From Papaver somniferum (Eukaryota; Streptophyta; Magnoliopsida; Ranunculales; Papaveraceae), in assembly GCF_003573695.1 (NCBI RefSeq), contig NC_039361.1, positions 102,612,279 to 102,676,278 of the forward strand: DNA of 64,000 nt. The letters are read 5' to 3'. Position 1 is the stretch's first letter, and every line of letters starts with the position of its first letter. This document shows, piece by piece, positions 1 to 12,380 of this stretch. The translations under genes and the position numbers were made by a program. A model generated the notes under the pieces. The model was not told the DNA's origin. It did no database searches and saw only the letters and a list, made by a program, of their open reading frames with translations.

Positions 1-94
1 AACGTACCATTTATTTTATATTATTAGATGTTTTAAACAGTTTCTAGCGTTCCGGGTGACATCCATCAATATTTTAATTTTAGAGGACTAATAG

Positions 95-262
95 TTATTG
101 ATAACAAGCCTACTATGAAACTAAGCATTCACCTATACTTCTATGTATTCTTTTGAGCCATCCTCTTAAATGTACCAGTTTTTGTATATTATTAAATGTT
201 TAAAACAGTTTCTTGCGTTCCAGGTGACATCTATTAATTCTTTAATTTTAGAGGACTATGAG
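95..262 (+). repeat. Representative monomer, family 'attaaatgtttaaaa'
   Basis: This 168-bp copy has 'attattaaatgtttaaaacag' in place of 'attattagatgttttaaacag', followed by 'tttcttgcg'. Related copies near 2360, 7910, 10935, 15050, 17920, 18925, 19420 and 56200 share the aaatgtt change. A derived subtype ends 'aaaatagtttctaccgttcc' and recurs near 21440, 25285, 25965, 29175, 36390, 38560, 41755, 44610, 46290 and 48470. Confidence 0.82.
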
Positions 263-933
263 TTATTGATAACAAGCCTACTATGAAACTAAGCATTCAC
301 CTATACTATTGTGTAGTCTTTTGAACCTTCCTCTTAATTGTACCAGTTTTTGTATATTATTAGATGTTTTAAACAGCTTTTAGCATTCCAGGTGACATCT
401 ATTAATTCTTTGATATAAGAGGACTATGAGTTATTGATAACAAGCCTACTATGAAACTAAGCAATCACCTATACTTCTGTGTATTATTTTGAACTTTCAT
501 CTAAAATATACCAGGTTTTGTATATTATTAGATGTTTTAAACAGTTTCTAGCATTCCAGGTGACATCTATCAATACTTTAATTTTAGAGGACTAGTAGTT
601 ATTGATAACAAGTCTACTATGAAACTAAGCATTCACATATAATTATATGTATTCTTTTGAACCATCCTCTTAAATGTACCAGTTTTTTTATATTATTAGA
701 TGTTTTAAACAGTTTTTAGCGTTCCAGGTGACATCTATCAATTCTTTAATTTTAGAAGACTATAAGTTATTGATAACAAGCCTACTATGAAACTAAGCAG
801 TCACCTATACTTCTGTGTATGTTTTTGAACTTTTCTCTTAAATGTACCAATTTTTGTATATTATTAGATGTTTTAAACAATTTCTAGCGTTCCAGGTGAC
901 ATCTATCAATACTTTAATTTTAGAAGACTAATA

Positions 934-945
934 GTTATCGATAAC
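934..945. other. Perfect 12-bp palindrome variant of the dyad
   Basis: GTTATCGATAAC is a full palindrome, made by one T-to-C change at the centre of the usual GTTATTGATAAC. Its only other occurrence noticed is 4794-4805, the exact duplicate of this segment. Confidence 0.8.
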
Positions 946-1879
946 AAGCCTACTATGAAACTAAGCATTCAACTATACTTATATGTATTCTTTTGAACCT
1001 TCCTCTTATATGTACATGTTTTTGTATATTAATAGATTTTTTAAACAGTTTTTAGCGTTCCAGGTGACATCTATTAATTCTTTATTTTTAGAGGACTATG
1101 AGTTATTGATAACAAACCTACTATGAAACTACTCATTCACCTATACTTATATGTATTCTTTTGAACCATCCTCTTAAATGTACCAGTTTTTGTATATTAT
1201 TAGATGTTTTAAACAGTTTCTACCATTCCAGCTGACATCTATTAATTCTTTAATTTTAGAGGACTATGAGTTATTGATAACAAGCCTACTATGAAACTAA
1301 GCATTCACCTATACTACTGTGTATTCTTTTGAACTTTCCTCTAAAATATACCAGGTTTATTATTATTAGATGTTTTAAACAGATTCTAGCATTCCAGGTG
1401 ACATCTATCAATACTTTAATTTTAGAGGACAAATAGTGATTGATAACAAGCCTACTATGAAACTAAGCATTCACCTATAATTATATGTATTCTTTTGAAC
1501 CATCCTCTTAAATGTACCAGTTTTTGTATATTATTAGATGTTTTAAACAGTTTCTCCCGTTCCAGGTGACATCTATTAATTCTTTAATTTTAGAGGACTA
1601 TGAGTTATTGATAACAAGCCTACTATGATACTAAGCATTCACCTATACTTATGTGTAGTCTTTTGAACCTTCCTCTTAAATGTACCAGGTTTTGTATATT
1701 ATTAGATGTTTTGAACATTTTTTAGCGTTCCAGGTGACATCTATTAATTCTTTAATTTTTGAGGACTAATAGTTATTGATAACAAGCCTACTATGAAACT
1801 AAGCATTCAGCTATACTTATATGTATTCTTTTGAACCATCCTCTTATATGTAAATGTTGTTGTATATTATTAGATTTTT

Positions 1880-3815
1880 TAAACAGTTTTTAGCGTTCCA
1901 GGTGACATCTATTAATTCTTTAATTTTAGAGGACTATGAGTTATTGATAACAAACCTACTATGAAACTAAGCATTCACCTATACTTCTGTGTAGTCTTTT
2001 GAACCTTCCTCTTAAATGTACCAGTTTTTGTATATTATTAGATGTTTTAAACAGTTTTTAGCGTTCCAGGTGACATATATTAATTCTTTAATTTTAGAGG
2101 ACTATGAGTTATTGATAACAAGCCTACTATGAAACTAAACAGTCACCTATACTTCTTTGTATTCTTTTGAACTTTCCTCTAAAATGTACCATTTTTTTAT
2201 ATTATTAGATGTTTTAAACAGTTTCTACCGTTCCAGGTGACATCCATCAATACTTTAATTTTAGAGGACTAATAGTTATTGATAACAAGCCTACTATGAA
2301 ACTAAGCATTCACCTATACTTCCGTGTATTCTTTTGAACCATCCTCTTAAATGTACCAGTTTTTGTATATTATTAAATGTTGAAAACAGTTTCTTGCGTT
2401 CCAGGTGACATCTATTAATTCTTTAATTTTAGAGGACTATGAGTTATTGATAACAAGCCTACTATGAAACTAAGCATTCACCTATACTACTGTGTAGTCT
2501 TTTGAACCTTCCTCTTAAATGTACCAGTTTTTGTATATTATTAAATGTTTTAAACAACTTTTAGCATTCCAGGTGACATTTATTAATTCTTTAATATAAG
2601 AGGACTATGAGTTATTGATAACAAGCCTACTATGAAACTAAGCATTCACCTATACTACTGTGTATTCTTTTGAACTTTCCTCTAAAATATACCAGGTTTT
2701 GTATATTATTAGATGTTTTAAACAGTTTCTAGCATTCCAGGTGACATCTATCAATACTTTAATTTTAGAGGACTAATAGTTATTGATAACAAGCCTACTA
2801 TGAAACTAAGCATTCACCTATACTTATATGTATTCTTCTGAACCATCCTCTTAATTGTACCAGTTTTTGTATATTATTAGATGTTTTAAACAGTTTCTAC
2901 CGTTCCAGGTGACATCTATTAATTCTTTAATTTTAGAGGACTATGAGTTATTGATAACAAGCCTACTATGATACTAAGCATTCACCTATACTTTCGTGTA
3001 GTCTTTTGAAACTTCCTCTTAAATGTACCAGTTTTTGTATATTATTAGATGTTTTAAACAGTTTTTAGCGTTCCATGTGACATCTATTAATTCTTTAATT
3101 TTAGAGGACTATGAGTTATTGATAACAAGCCTACTATGAAACTAAACAGTCACCTATACTTCTGTGTATTCTTTTGAACTTTCCTCTAAAATGTACCATT
3201 TTTCTTATATTATTAGATGTTTTAAACAGTTTCTAGCGTTCCAGGTGACATCTATCAATATTTTAATTTTAGAGGACTAATAGTTATTGATAACAAGCCT
3301 ACTATGAAACTAAGCATTCACCTATACTTCTGTGTATTCTTTTGAACAATCCTCTTAAATGTACAAGTTTTTGTATATTATTAAATGTTTAAAATAGTTT
3401 TTGCGTTCCAGGTGACATCTATTAATTCTTTAATTTTAGAGGACTAATAGTTATTGATAACAAGCCTACTATGAAACTAAGCATTCAACTATGCTTATAT
3501 GTATTCTTTTGAACCATCCTGTTATATGTAAATGTTTTTGTTTATTATTAGATTTTTTAAACAGTTTTTAGCGTTCCAAGTGACATTTATTAATTCTTTA
3601 ATTTTAGAGGACTCTGAGTTATTGATAACAAACCTACTATGAAACTAAGCATTCACCTATACTTCTGTGTAGTCTTTTGAACCTTCCTCTTAAATGTACC
3701 AGTTTTTGTATATTATTAGATGTTTTAAACAGCTTTTAGCGTTCCAGGTGACATCTATTAATTCTTTAATATAAGAGGACTATGAGTTATTGATAACAAG
3801 CCTACTATGAAACTA
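1880..3815 (+). repeat. HOR segment B, copy 1
   Basis: This segment pairs with about 10445-12380 at an offset near 8565 bp (51 monomers less 3 bp). Shared rare variants include 'acttctttgtattc' (2151/10716), 'aaatgttgaaaacag', 'tactactgtgtag', 'ttcttctgaacc' and 'tgatactaagc'. A few substitutions separate the two copies, for example near 2570 and 11130. The copies part company near 3818 and 12385, where the monomer family changes. Confidence 0.85.
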
Positions 3816-3860
3816 AGCAGTCACCTATACTTCTGTGTATTCTTTTGAAATTTCCTCTAA

Positions 3861-5813
3861 AACGTACCATTTATTTTATATTATTAGATGTTTTAAACAG
3901 TTTCTAGCGTTCCGGGTGACATCCATCAATATTTTAATTTTAGAGGACTAATAGTTATTGATAACAAGCCTACTATGAAACTAAGCATTCACCTATACTT
4001 CTATGTATTCTTTTGAGCCATCCTCTTAAATGTACCAGTTTTTGTATATTATTAAATGTTTAAAACAGTTTCTTGCGTTCCAGGTGACATCTATTAATTC
4101 TTTAATTTTAGAGGACTATGAGTTATTGATAACAAGCCTACTATGAAACTAAGCATTCACCTATACTATTGTGTAGTCTTTTGAACCTTCCTCTTAATTG
4201 TACCAGTTTTTGTATATTATTAGATGTTTTAAACAGCTTTTAGCATTCCAGGTGACATCTATTAATTCTTTGATATAAGAGGACTATGAGTTATTGATAA
4301 CAAGCCTACTATGAAACTAAGCAATCACCTATACTTCTGTGTATTATTTTGAACTTTCATCTAAAATATACCAGGTTTTGTATATTATTAGATGTTTTAA
4401 ACAGTTTCTAGCATTCCAGGTGACATCTATCAATACTTTAATTTTAGAGGACTAGTAGTTATTGATAACAAGTCTACTATGAAACTAAGCATTCACATAT
4501 AATTATATGTATTCTTTTGAACCATCCTCTTAAATGTACCAGTTTTTTTATATTATTAGATGTTTTAAACAGTTTTTAGCGTTCCAGGTGACATCTATCA
4601 ATTCTTTAATTTTAGAAGACTATAAGTTATTGATAACAAGCCTACTATGAAACTAAGCAGTCACCTATACTTCTGTGTATGTTTTTGAACTTTTCTCTTA
4701 AATGTACCAATTTTTGTATATTATTAGATGTTTTAAACAATTTCTAGCGTTCCAGGTGACATCTATCAATACTTTAATTTTAGAAGACTAATAGTTATCG
4801 ATAACAAGCCTACTATGAAACTAAGCATTCAACTATACTTATATGTATTCTTTTGAACCTTCCTCTTATATGTACATGTTTTTGTATATTAATAGATTTT
4901 TTAAACAGTTTTTAGCGTTCCAGGTGACATCTATTAATTCTTTATTTTTAGAGGACTATGAGTTATTGATAACAAACCTACTATGAAACTACTCATTCAC
5001 CTATACTTATATGTATTCTTTTGAACCATCCTCTTAAATGTACCAGTTTTTGTATATTATTAGATGTTTTAAACAGTTTCTACCATTCCAGCTGACATCT
5101 ATTAATTCTTTAATTTTAGAGGACTATGAGTTATTGATAACAAGCCTACTATGAAACTAAGCATTCACCTATACTACTGTGTATTCTTTTGAACTTTCCT
5201 CTAAAATATACCAGGTTTATTATTATTAGATGTTTTAAACAGATTCTAGCATTCCAGGTGACATCTATCAATACTTTAATTTTAGAGGACAAATAGTGAT
5301 TGATAACAAGCCTACTATGAAACTAAGCATTCACCTATAATTATATGTATTCTTTTGAACCATCCTCTTAAATGTACCAGTTTTTGTATATTATTAGATG
5401 TTTTAAACAGTTTCTCCCGTTCCAGGTGACATCTATTAATTCTTTAATTTTAGAGGACTATGAGTTATTGATAACAAGCCTACTATGATACTAAGCATTC
5501 ACCTATACTTATGTGTAGTCTTTTGAACCTTCCTCTTAAATGTACCAGGTTTTGTATATTATTAGATGTTTTGAACATTTTTTAGCGTTCCAGGTGACAT
5601 CTATTAATTCTTTAATTTTTGAGGACTAATAGTTATTGATAACAAGCCTACTATGAAACTAAGCATTCAGCTATACTTATATGTATTCTTTTGAACCATC
5701 CTCTTATATGTAAATGTTGTTGTATATTATTAGATTTTTTAAACAGTTTTTAGCGTTCCAGGTGACATCTATTAATTCTTTAATTTTAGAGGACTATGAG
5801 TTATTGATAACAA
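3861..5813 (+). repeat. HOR segment A, copy 2, stopped by a gap
   Basis: This is the second copy of 1-1953. It ends at a run of exactly 10 N. The sequence after that gap, 5824-6122, equals 2581-2879, so the 23-monomer repeat would continue if about 627 bp (equivalent to 1954-2580) were missing from the gap. The next gap interrupts it again. Confidence 0.88.
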
Positions 5814-5823
5814 NNNNNNNNNN
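5814..5823. other. Assembly gap of 10 N
   Basis: Unit starts on either side are 5801 and 5855, only 54 bp apart. At a 168-bp phase at least 114 bp more is needed, so the 10 N are a placeholder. The duplicate copy suggests a true gap near 627 bp, which fits the phase (124 plus three units). Confidence 0.95.
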
Positions 5824-6122
5824 TATTAATTCTTTAATATAAGAGGACTATGAGTTATTGATAACAAGCCTACTATGAAACTAAGCATTCACCTATACTA
5901 CTGTGTATTCTTTTGAACTTTCCTCTAAAATATACCAGGTTTTGTATATTATTAGATGTTTTAAACAGTTTCTAGCATTCCAGGTGACATCTATCAATAC
6001 TTTAATTTTAGAGGACTAATAGTTATTGATAACAAGCCTACTATGAAACTAAGCATTCACCTATACTTATATGTATTCTTCTGAACCATCCTCTTAATTG
6101 TACCAGTTTTTGTATATTATTA
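5824..6122 (+). repeat. Fragment of the HOR between two gaps
   Basis: This 299-bp island is flanked by N runs and matches 2581-2879 without a difference seen. It also closely resembles the segment near 11149-11447. It shares the private 'ttcttctgaacc' change and 'cttaattgtacc'. Its placement depends on repeat sequence alone, so its position in the array is uncertain. Confidence 0.8.
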
Positions 6123-6201
6123 NNNNNNNNNNNNNNNNNNNNNNNNNNNNNNNNNNNNNNNNNNNNNNNNNNNNNNNNNNNNNNNNNNNNNNNNNNNNNN
6201 N
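6123..6201. other. Assembly gap of 79 N
   Basis: Unit starts flanking the gap are 6023 and 6329, 306 bp apart, 30 bp short of two units. The missing stretch is therefore about 109 bp, or that plus whole monomers. Confidence 0.95.
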
Positions 6202-6209
6202 TACTTCTT

Positions 6210-8900
6210 TGTAGTCTTTTGAACCTTCCTCTTAAATGTACCAGTTTTTGTATATTATTAGATGTTTTAAACAGTTTTTAGCGTTCCAGGTGACATCTAT
6301 TAATTCTTTAATTTTAGAGGACTATGAGTTATTGATAACAAGCCTACTATGAAACTAAACAGTCACCTATACTTCTGTGCATTCTTTTGAACTTTCCTCT
6401 AAAATGTACCATTTTTTTATATTATTAGATGTTTTAAACAGTTTCTGGCGTTCCAGGTGACATCCATCAATATTTAATTTTAGAGGACTAATAGTTATTG
6501 ATAACAAGCCTACAATGAAACTAAGCATTCACATATAGTTCTGTGTATTCTTTTGAACCATCCTCTTAAATGTACCAGTTTTTGTATATTATTAGATTTT
6601 TTAAACAGCTTTTAGCGTTCCAGGTGACATCTATTAATTCTTTAATATAAGAGGACTATGAGTTATTGATAACAAGCCTACTATGAAACTAAGCAGTCAC
6701 CTATACTTCTGTGTATTGTTTTGAACTTTCCTTATATTATTAGATGTTTTAAGCAGTTTCTAGCATTCCAGGTGACATCTATCAATAATTTAATTTTGGA
6801 GGACTAATAGTTATTGATAACAAGTCTACTATGAAACTAAGCATTCACCTATAATTATATGTATTCTTTTGAACCATCCTCTTAAATGTACCAGTTTTTT
6901 TATATTATTAGATGTTTTAAACAGTTTTTAGCGTTCCAGTTGACATCTATCAATTCTTTAATTTTAGAGGACTATGAGTTATTGATAACAAGCCTCCTAT
7001 GAAACTCAGCAGTCACCTATACTTCTGTGTATTCTTTTGAACCATCCACTTAAATGTACCAGTTTTTTTATATTATTAGATGTTTTAAACAGTTTCTACC
7101 TTTCCAGGTGACATCTATCAATACTTTAATTTTAGAAGACTAATAGTTATTAATAACAAGCCTACTATGAAACTAAGCATTCAACTATACTTATATGTAT
7201 TCTTTTGAACCGTCCTCTTATATGTACATGTTTTTGTATATTATTAGATTTTTTAAACAGTTTTTAGCGTTCCAGGTGACATCTATTAATTCTTTAATTT
7301 TAGAGGACTATGAGTTATTGATAACAAAGCTACTATGAAACTAAGCATTCACCTGTACTTATATGTATTCTTTTGAACCATCCTCTTAAATGTACCAGTT
7401 TTTGTATATTATTAGATGTTTTAAACAGTTTCTACCATTCCAGGTGACATCTATTAATTCTTTAATTTTAGAGGACTATGAGTTATTGATAACAAGCCTA
7501 GTATGAAACTAAGCATTCACCTATACGTATATGTATTCTTTTGAACCATCCTATTAAATGTACCAGTTTTTGTATATTATTAGATGTTTTAAACAGTTTC
7601 TACCTTTCCAGGTGACATCTATCAATACTTTAATTTTAGAAGACTAATAGTTATTGATAACAAGCCTACTATGAAACTAAGCATTCAACTATACTTATAT
7701 GTATTCTTTTGAACCGTCCTCTTATATGTACATGTTTTTGTATATTATTAGATTTTTTAAACAGTTTTTAGCGTTCCAGGTGACATCTATTAATACTTTA
7801 ATTTTAGAGGACTAATAATTATTGATAACAAGCCTACTATGAAACTAAGCATTCACCTATACTTCGGTGTATTCTTTTGAACCATCCTCTTAAATGTACC
7901 AGTTTTTGTATATTATTAAATGTTTAAAATAGTTTATTGCGTTCCAGGTGACATCTATTAATTCTTTAATTTTAAAGGACTATGAGTTATTTATAACAAG
8001 CCTACTATGAAACTAAGCGTTCACCTATACTTCTGTGTAGCCTTTTGAACCTTCCTCTTACATGTACCAGATTTTGTATATTATTAGATGTTTTAAACAG
8101 CTTTTAACGTTCCAGGTGACATCTATTAATTCTCCAATATAAGAGGACTATGAGTTATTGATAAAAAGTCTACTATGAAACTAAGCAGTCACCTATACTT
8201 ATGTGTATTCTTTTCAACTTTCCTCTAAAATGTATCATTTTTTTTATATTATTAGATGTTTTAAACAGTTTCTAGCATTCCAGGTAACATCTATCAATAC
8301 TTTAATTTTAGATGACTAATAGTTATTGATAACAAGTCTACTATGAAACTAAGCATTCACCTATACTTATATGTATTCTTTTGAACCATCCTCTAAAATG
8401 TACCAGTTTTTGTATATTATTAGATATTTTAAACAGTTTCTACCGTTGCAGGTGACATCTATTAATTCTTTAATTTTAAAGGACTATGAGTTATTGATAA
8501 CAAGCCTACTATGAAACTAATCAGTCACCTATACTTCTGTGCATGTTTTTGGACCTTCCTCTTAAATGTACCAGTTTTTGTATATTATTAGATGTTTTAA
8601 ATAGTTTCTAGCGTTCCAGGTGACACCTATCAATTCTTTAATTTTAGAGCACTAATAGTTATTGATAACAAGCCTACTATGAAACTAAGCATTCAACTAT
8701 ACTTATATGTATTCTTTTGAACCATCCTCTTATATTTACATGTTTTTGTATATTATTAGATTTTTTAAACAGTTTTTAGCGTTCCAGGTGACATCTATTA
8801 ATTCATTAATTTTAAAGGACTATGAGTTATTGATAACAAGCCTACTACGAAACTAAGCATTCACCTATACTTCTGTGTAGTCTTTTGAACCTTCCTCTTA
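6210..8900 (+). repeat. HOR segment C, copy 1
   Basis: This segment pairs with about 14000-17030. Shared rare features are 'gtagccttttgaa' (8036/15175), 'attaattctccaatataag' (8131/15270), 'gataaaaagtctac', 'ctgtgcatgtttttgg' (8541/15680), 'gacacctatc' and 'gagcactaatag'. The offset is 7139 bp up to unit 8491 and 7979 bp from 8827, so the second copy carries exactly 840 bp (5 monomers) more. Confidence 0.85.
6663..6810 (+). repeat. Shortened monomer, 148 bp
   Basis: Unit starts 6663 and 6811 are 148 bp apart. About 20 bp is missing, covering 'ctaaaatgtacc' and the T tract, so 'gaactttcct' runs straight into 'tatattattag'. The related copy near 14515-14560 keeps the full block and shares 'ttttaagcagtttctagc' and 'tttaattttggagg' downstream, so this is a deletion in one HOR copy. 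Confidence 0.88.
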
Positions 8901-8949
8901 AATGTACCAGTTTTTGTATATTATTAGATGTTTTAAGCAGTTTTTAGCG

Positions 8950-10365
8950 TTCCAGGTGACATCTATTAATTCTTTAATTTTAGTGGACTATGAGTTATTG
9001 ATAACAAGCCTACTATGAAACTAAACAGTCACCTATACTTCTGTGTATTCTTTTGAACTTTCCTCTAAAATGTACCATTTTTTTTATATTATTAGATGTT
9101 TTAAACAGTTTCTAGCGTTCCAGGTGACATCTATCAATATTTTAATTTTAGAGGACTAATAGTTATTGATAATAAGCCTACTATGAAACCAAGCATTCAC
9201 CTATACTTATATGTATTCTTTTGAACCACCCTCTTAAATGTACCAGTTTTTGTATATTGTTAGATGTTTTAAACAGTTTCTACCGTTGCAGGTGACATCT
9301 ATTAATTCTTTAATTTTAAAGGACTATGAGTTATTGATAACAAGTCTACTATGAAACTAAGCATTCACCTATACTTATATGTATTCTTTTGAAACATCCT
9401 CTTAAATGTACCAGTTTTTGTATACTATTAGATGTTTTAAACAGTTTTTAGCATTGCAGGTGACATCTATCAATTCTTTAATTTTAGAGAACTATGAGTT
9501 AATGATAACAAGTCTACTATGAAACTAAGCAGTCACCTATACTTCTGTGTATTCTTTTGAACTTTCCTCTAAAATTTATCATTTTTTTATATTATTAGAT
9601 GTTTTAAACAGTTTCTAGCATTCCAGGTGACATCTATCAATACTTTAATTTTAGAGGACTAATAGTTATTGATAACAAGTATACTATGAAACTAAGCATT
9701 CACCTATACTTATATGTATTATTTTGAACCATCCTCTTATATGTACATGTTTTTGTATATTATTAGATTTTTTAAACAGTTTTTTGCGTTCCAGGTGACA
9801 TCTATTAATTCTTTAATTTTAGAGGACTATGAGTTATTGATAACAAACCTACTATGAAACTAAGCATTCACCTATACTTCTGTGTAGTCTTTTGAACCTT
9901 CCTCTTAAATATACCAGTTTTTGTATATTATTAGATGTTTTAAACAGTTTTTAGCAATCCAGGTGACATATATTAATTCTTTAATTTTAGAGGACTAATA
10001 GTTATTGATAACAAGCCTACTATGAAACTAAGCATTCACCTATACTTATATGTATTCTTTTGAACCACCCTCTTAAATGTACCAGTTTTTGTATATTGTT
10101 AGATGTTTTAAACAGTTTCTACCGTTGCAGGTGACATCTATTAATTCTTTAATTTTAAAGGACTATGAGTTATTGATAACAAGCCTACTATGAAACTAAG
10201 CATTCACCTATATTCATGTGTAGTCTTTTGAACCTTCCTCTTAAATGTACCAGTTTTTGTATATTATTAGATGTTTTAAGCAGTTTTTAGCGTTCCAGGT
10301 GACATCTATTAATTCTTTAATTTTAGTGGACTATGAGTTATTGATAACAAGCCTACTATGAAACT
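8950..10365 (+). repeat. HOR segment D, copy 1
   Basis: This segment pairs with about 34733-36148 at an offset of 25783 bp. Shared private changes are 'aaaatttatc' (9571/35354), 'caagtatactatg' (near 9677/35460), 'gtatactattag', 'agcattgcagg' and 'gttttttgcg' (9779/35562). Only isolated differences were seen, e.g. gaaacta/gaaatta near 10193 and 35976. The copies separate near 10370, where copy 1 enters the 'cattcaactat' family. Confidence 0.85.
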
Positions 10366-10505
10366 AAGCATTCAACTATACTTATATGTATTCTTTTGAA
10401 ACATCCTCTTATATGTACATGTTTTTGTATATTATTAGATTTTTTAAACAGTTTTTAGCGTTCCAGGTGACATCTATTAATTCTTTAATTTTAGAGGACT
10501 ATGAG
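10338..10505 (+). repeat. Representative monomer, family 'atatgtacatg / agatttttt'
   Basis: Family markers are 'cattcaactatac' (a instead of c), 'cctcttatatgtacatg', 'attagattttttaaacag' and usually 'aacaaacctac' at the start of the next unit. These differences travel together in copies near 966, 1820, 7180, 9730, 12385, 30450, 40010, 47570 and 61345, so this is a stable family rather than random mutation. Confidence 0.85.
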
Positions 10506-12380
10506 TTATTGATAACAAACCTACTATGAAACTAAGCATTCACCTATACTTCTGTGTAGTCTTTTGAACCTTCCTCTTAAATGTACCAGTTTTTGTATAT
10601 TATTAGATGTTTTAAACAGTTTTTAGCGTTCCAGGTGACATATATTAATTCTTTAATTTTAGAGGACTATGAGTTATTGATAACAAGCCTACTATGAAAC
10701 TAAACAGTCACCTATACTTCTTTGTATTCTTTTGAACTTTCCTCTAAAATGTACCATTTTTTTTATATTATTAGATGTTTTAAACAGTTTCTACCGTTCC
10801 AGGTGACATCCATCAATACTTTAATTTTAGAGGACTAATAGTTATTGATAACAAGCCTACTATGAAACTAAGCATTCACCTATACTTCCGTGTATTCTTT
10901 TGAACCATCCTCTTAAATGTACCAGTTTTTGTATATTATTAAATGTTGAAAACAGTTTCTTGCGTTCCAGGTGACATCTATTAATTCTTTAATTTTAGAG
11001 GACTATGAGTTATTGATAACAAGCCTACTATGAAACTAAGCATTCACCTATACTACTGTGTAGTCTTTTGAACCTTCCTCTTAAATGTACCAGTTTTTGT
11101 ATATTATTAGATGTTTTAAACAACTTTTAGCGTTCCAGGTGACATCTATTAATTCTTTAATATAAGAGGACTATGAGTTATTGATAACAAGCCTACTATG
11201 AAACTAAGCATTCACCTATACTACTGTGTATTCTTTTGAACTTTCCTCTAAAATATACCAGGTTTTGTATATTATTAGATGTTTTAAACAGTTTCTAGCA
11301 TTCCAGGTGACATCTATCAATACTTTAATTTTAGAGGACTAATAGTTATTGATAACAAGCCTACTATGAAACTAAGCATTCACCTATACTTATATGTATT
11401 CTTCTGAACCATCCTCTTAATTGTACCAGTTTTTGTATATTATTAAATGTTTTAAACAGTTTCTACCGTTCCAGGTGACATCTATTAATTCTTTAATTTT
11501 AGAGGACTATGAGTTATTGATAACAAGCCTACTATGATACTAAGCATTCATCTATACTTCCGTGTAGTCTTTTGAACCTTCCTCTTAAATGTACCAGTTT
11601 TTGTATATTATTAGATGTTTTAAACAGTTTTTAGCGTTCCAGGTGACATCTATTAATTCTTTAATTTTAGAGGACTATGAGTTATTGATAACAAGCCTAC
11701 TATGAAACTAAACAGTCACCTATACTTCTGTGTATTCTTTTGAACTTTCCTCTAAAATGTACCATTTTTCTTATATTATTAGATGTTTTAAACAGTTTCT
11801 AGCGTTCCAGGTGACATCTATCAATATTTTAATTTTAGAGGACTAATAGTTATTGATAACAAGCCTACTATGAAACTAAGCATTCACCTGTACTTCTGTG
11901 TATTCTTTTGAACCACCCTCTTAAATGTACAAGTTTTTGTATATTATTAAATGTTTAAAACAGTTTCTTGCGTTCCAGGTGACATCTATTAATTCTTTAA
12001 TTTTAGAGGACTAATAGTTATTGATAACAAGCCTACTATGAAACTAAGCATCCAACTATACTTATATGTATTCTTTTGAACCATCCTCTTATATGTAAAT
12101 GTTTTTGTTTATTACTAGATTTTTTAAACAGTTTTTAGCGTTCCAGGTGACATTTATTAATTCTTTAATATTAGAGGACTATGAGTTATTGATAACAAAC
12201 CTACTATGAAACTAAGCATTCACCTATACTTCTGTGTAGTCTTTTGAAACTTCCTCTTAAATGTACCAGTTTTTGTATATTATTAGATGTTTTAAAAAGC
12301 TTTTAGCGTTCCAGGTGACATCTATTAATTCTTTAATATAAGAGGACTATGAGTTATTGATAACAAGCCTACTATGAAAC
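10445..12380 (+). repeat. HOR segment B, copy 2
   Basis: This is the counterpart of 1880-3815. At its right edge, near 12385, the sequence switches to a segment matching about 966-1300, sharing 'ccttcctcttatatg' and the rare 'cagctgac' near 1230 and 12650. Two HOR pieces that are not adjacent in the first copy are therefore joined here, which marks a recombination junction on a monomer frame. Confidence 0.82.
12186..12353 (+). repeat. Representative monomer, family 'taatataagagg'
   Basis: Here the otherwise conserved 'taattttagagg' is 'taatataagagg', coupled with an 'agctttta' block upstream. Other copies lie near 400, 2585, 3765, 4260, 5830, 6640, 8130, 11155, 14435, 15270, 18130, 19140, 19635, 43480, 49690, 50530, 51540, 51880 and 56415. 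In the early part of the window it tends to follow the 'attaaatgtt' family, which supports a repeating monomer order. Confidence 0.8.

Larger units (their letters stand above)
1..1953 (+). repeat. HOR segment A, copy 1 (23-monomer period)
   Basis: These bases recur at 3861-5813 with an offset of 3860 bp, which is 23 monomers less 4 bp. No difference was found at the many stretches compared. Private changes are also shared, such as 'gagccatcc' near 155/4015, 'gttatcgataac' at 934/4794 and 'taaatgttgttg' near 1851/5711. Other HOR pairs in this window differ at several sites per kilobase, so this pair is unusually young, or is an assembly duplicate. Confidence 0.9.

Noticed and set aside
7861..7885. 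CENP-B box resemblance in 'cttcggtgtattc' monomers
   Set aside because: TTCG and the internal A fit, but the required CGGG half is CTTT, and the motif is found in only some monomers.
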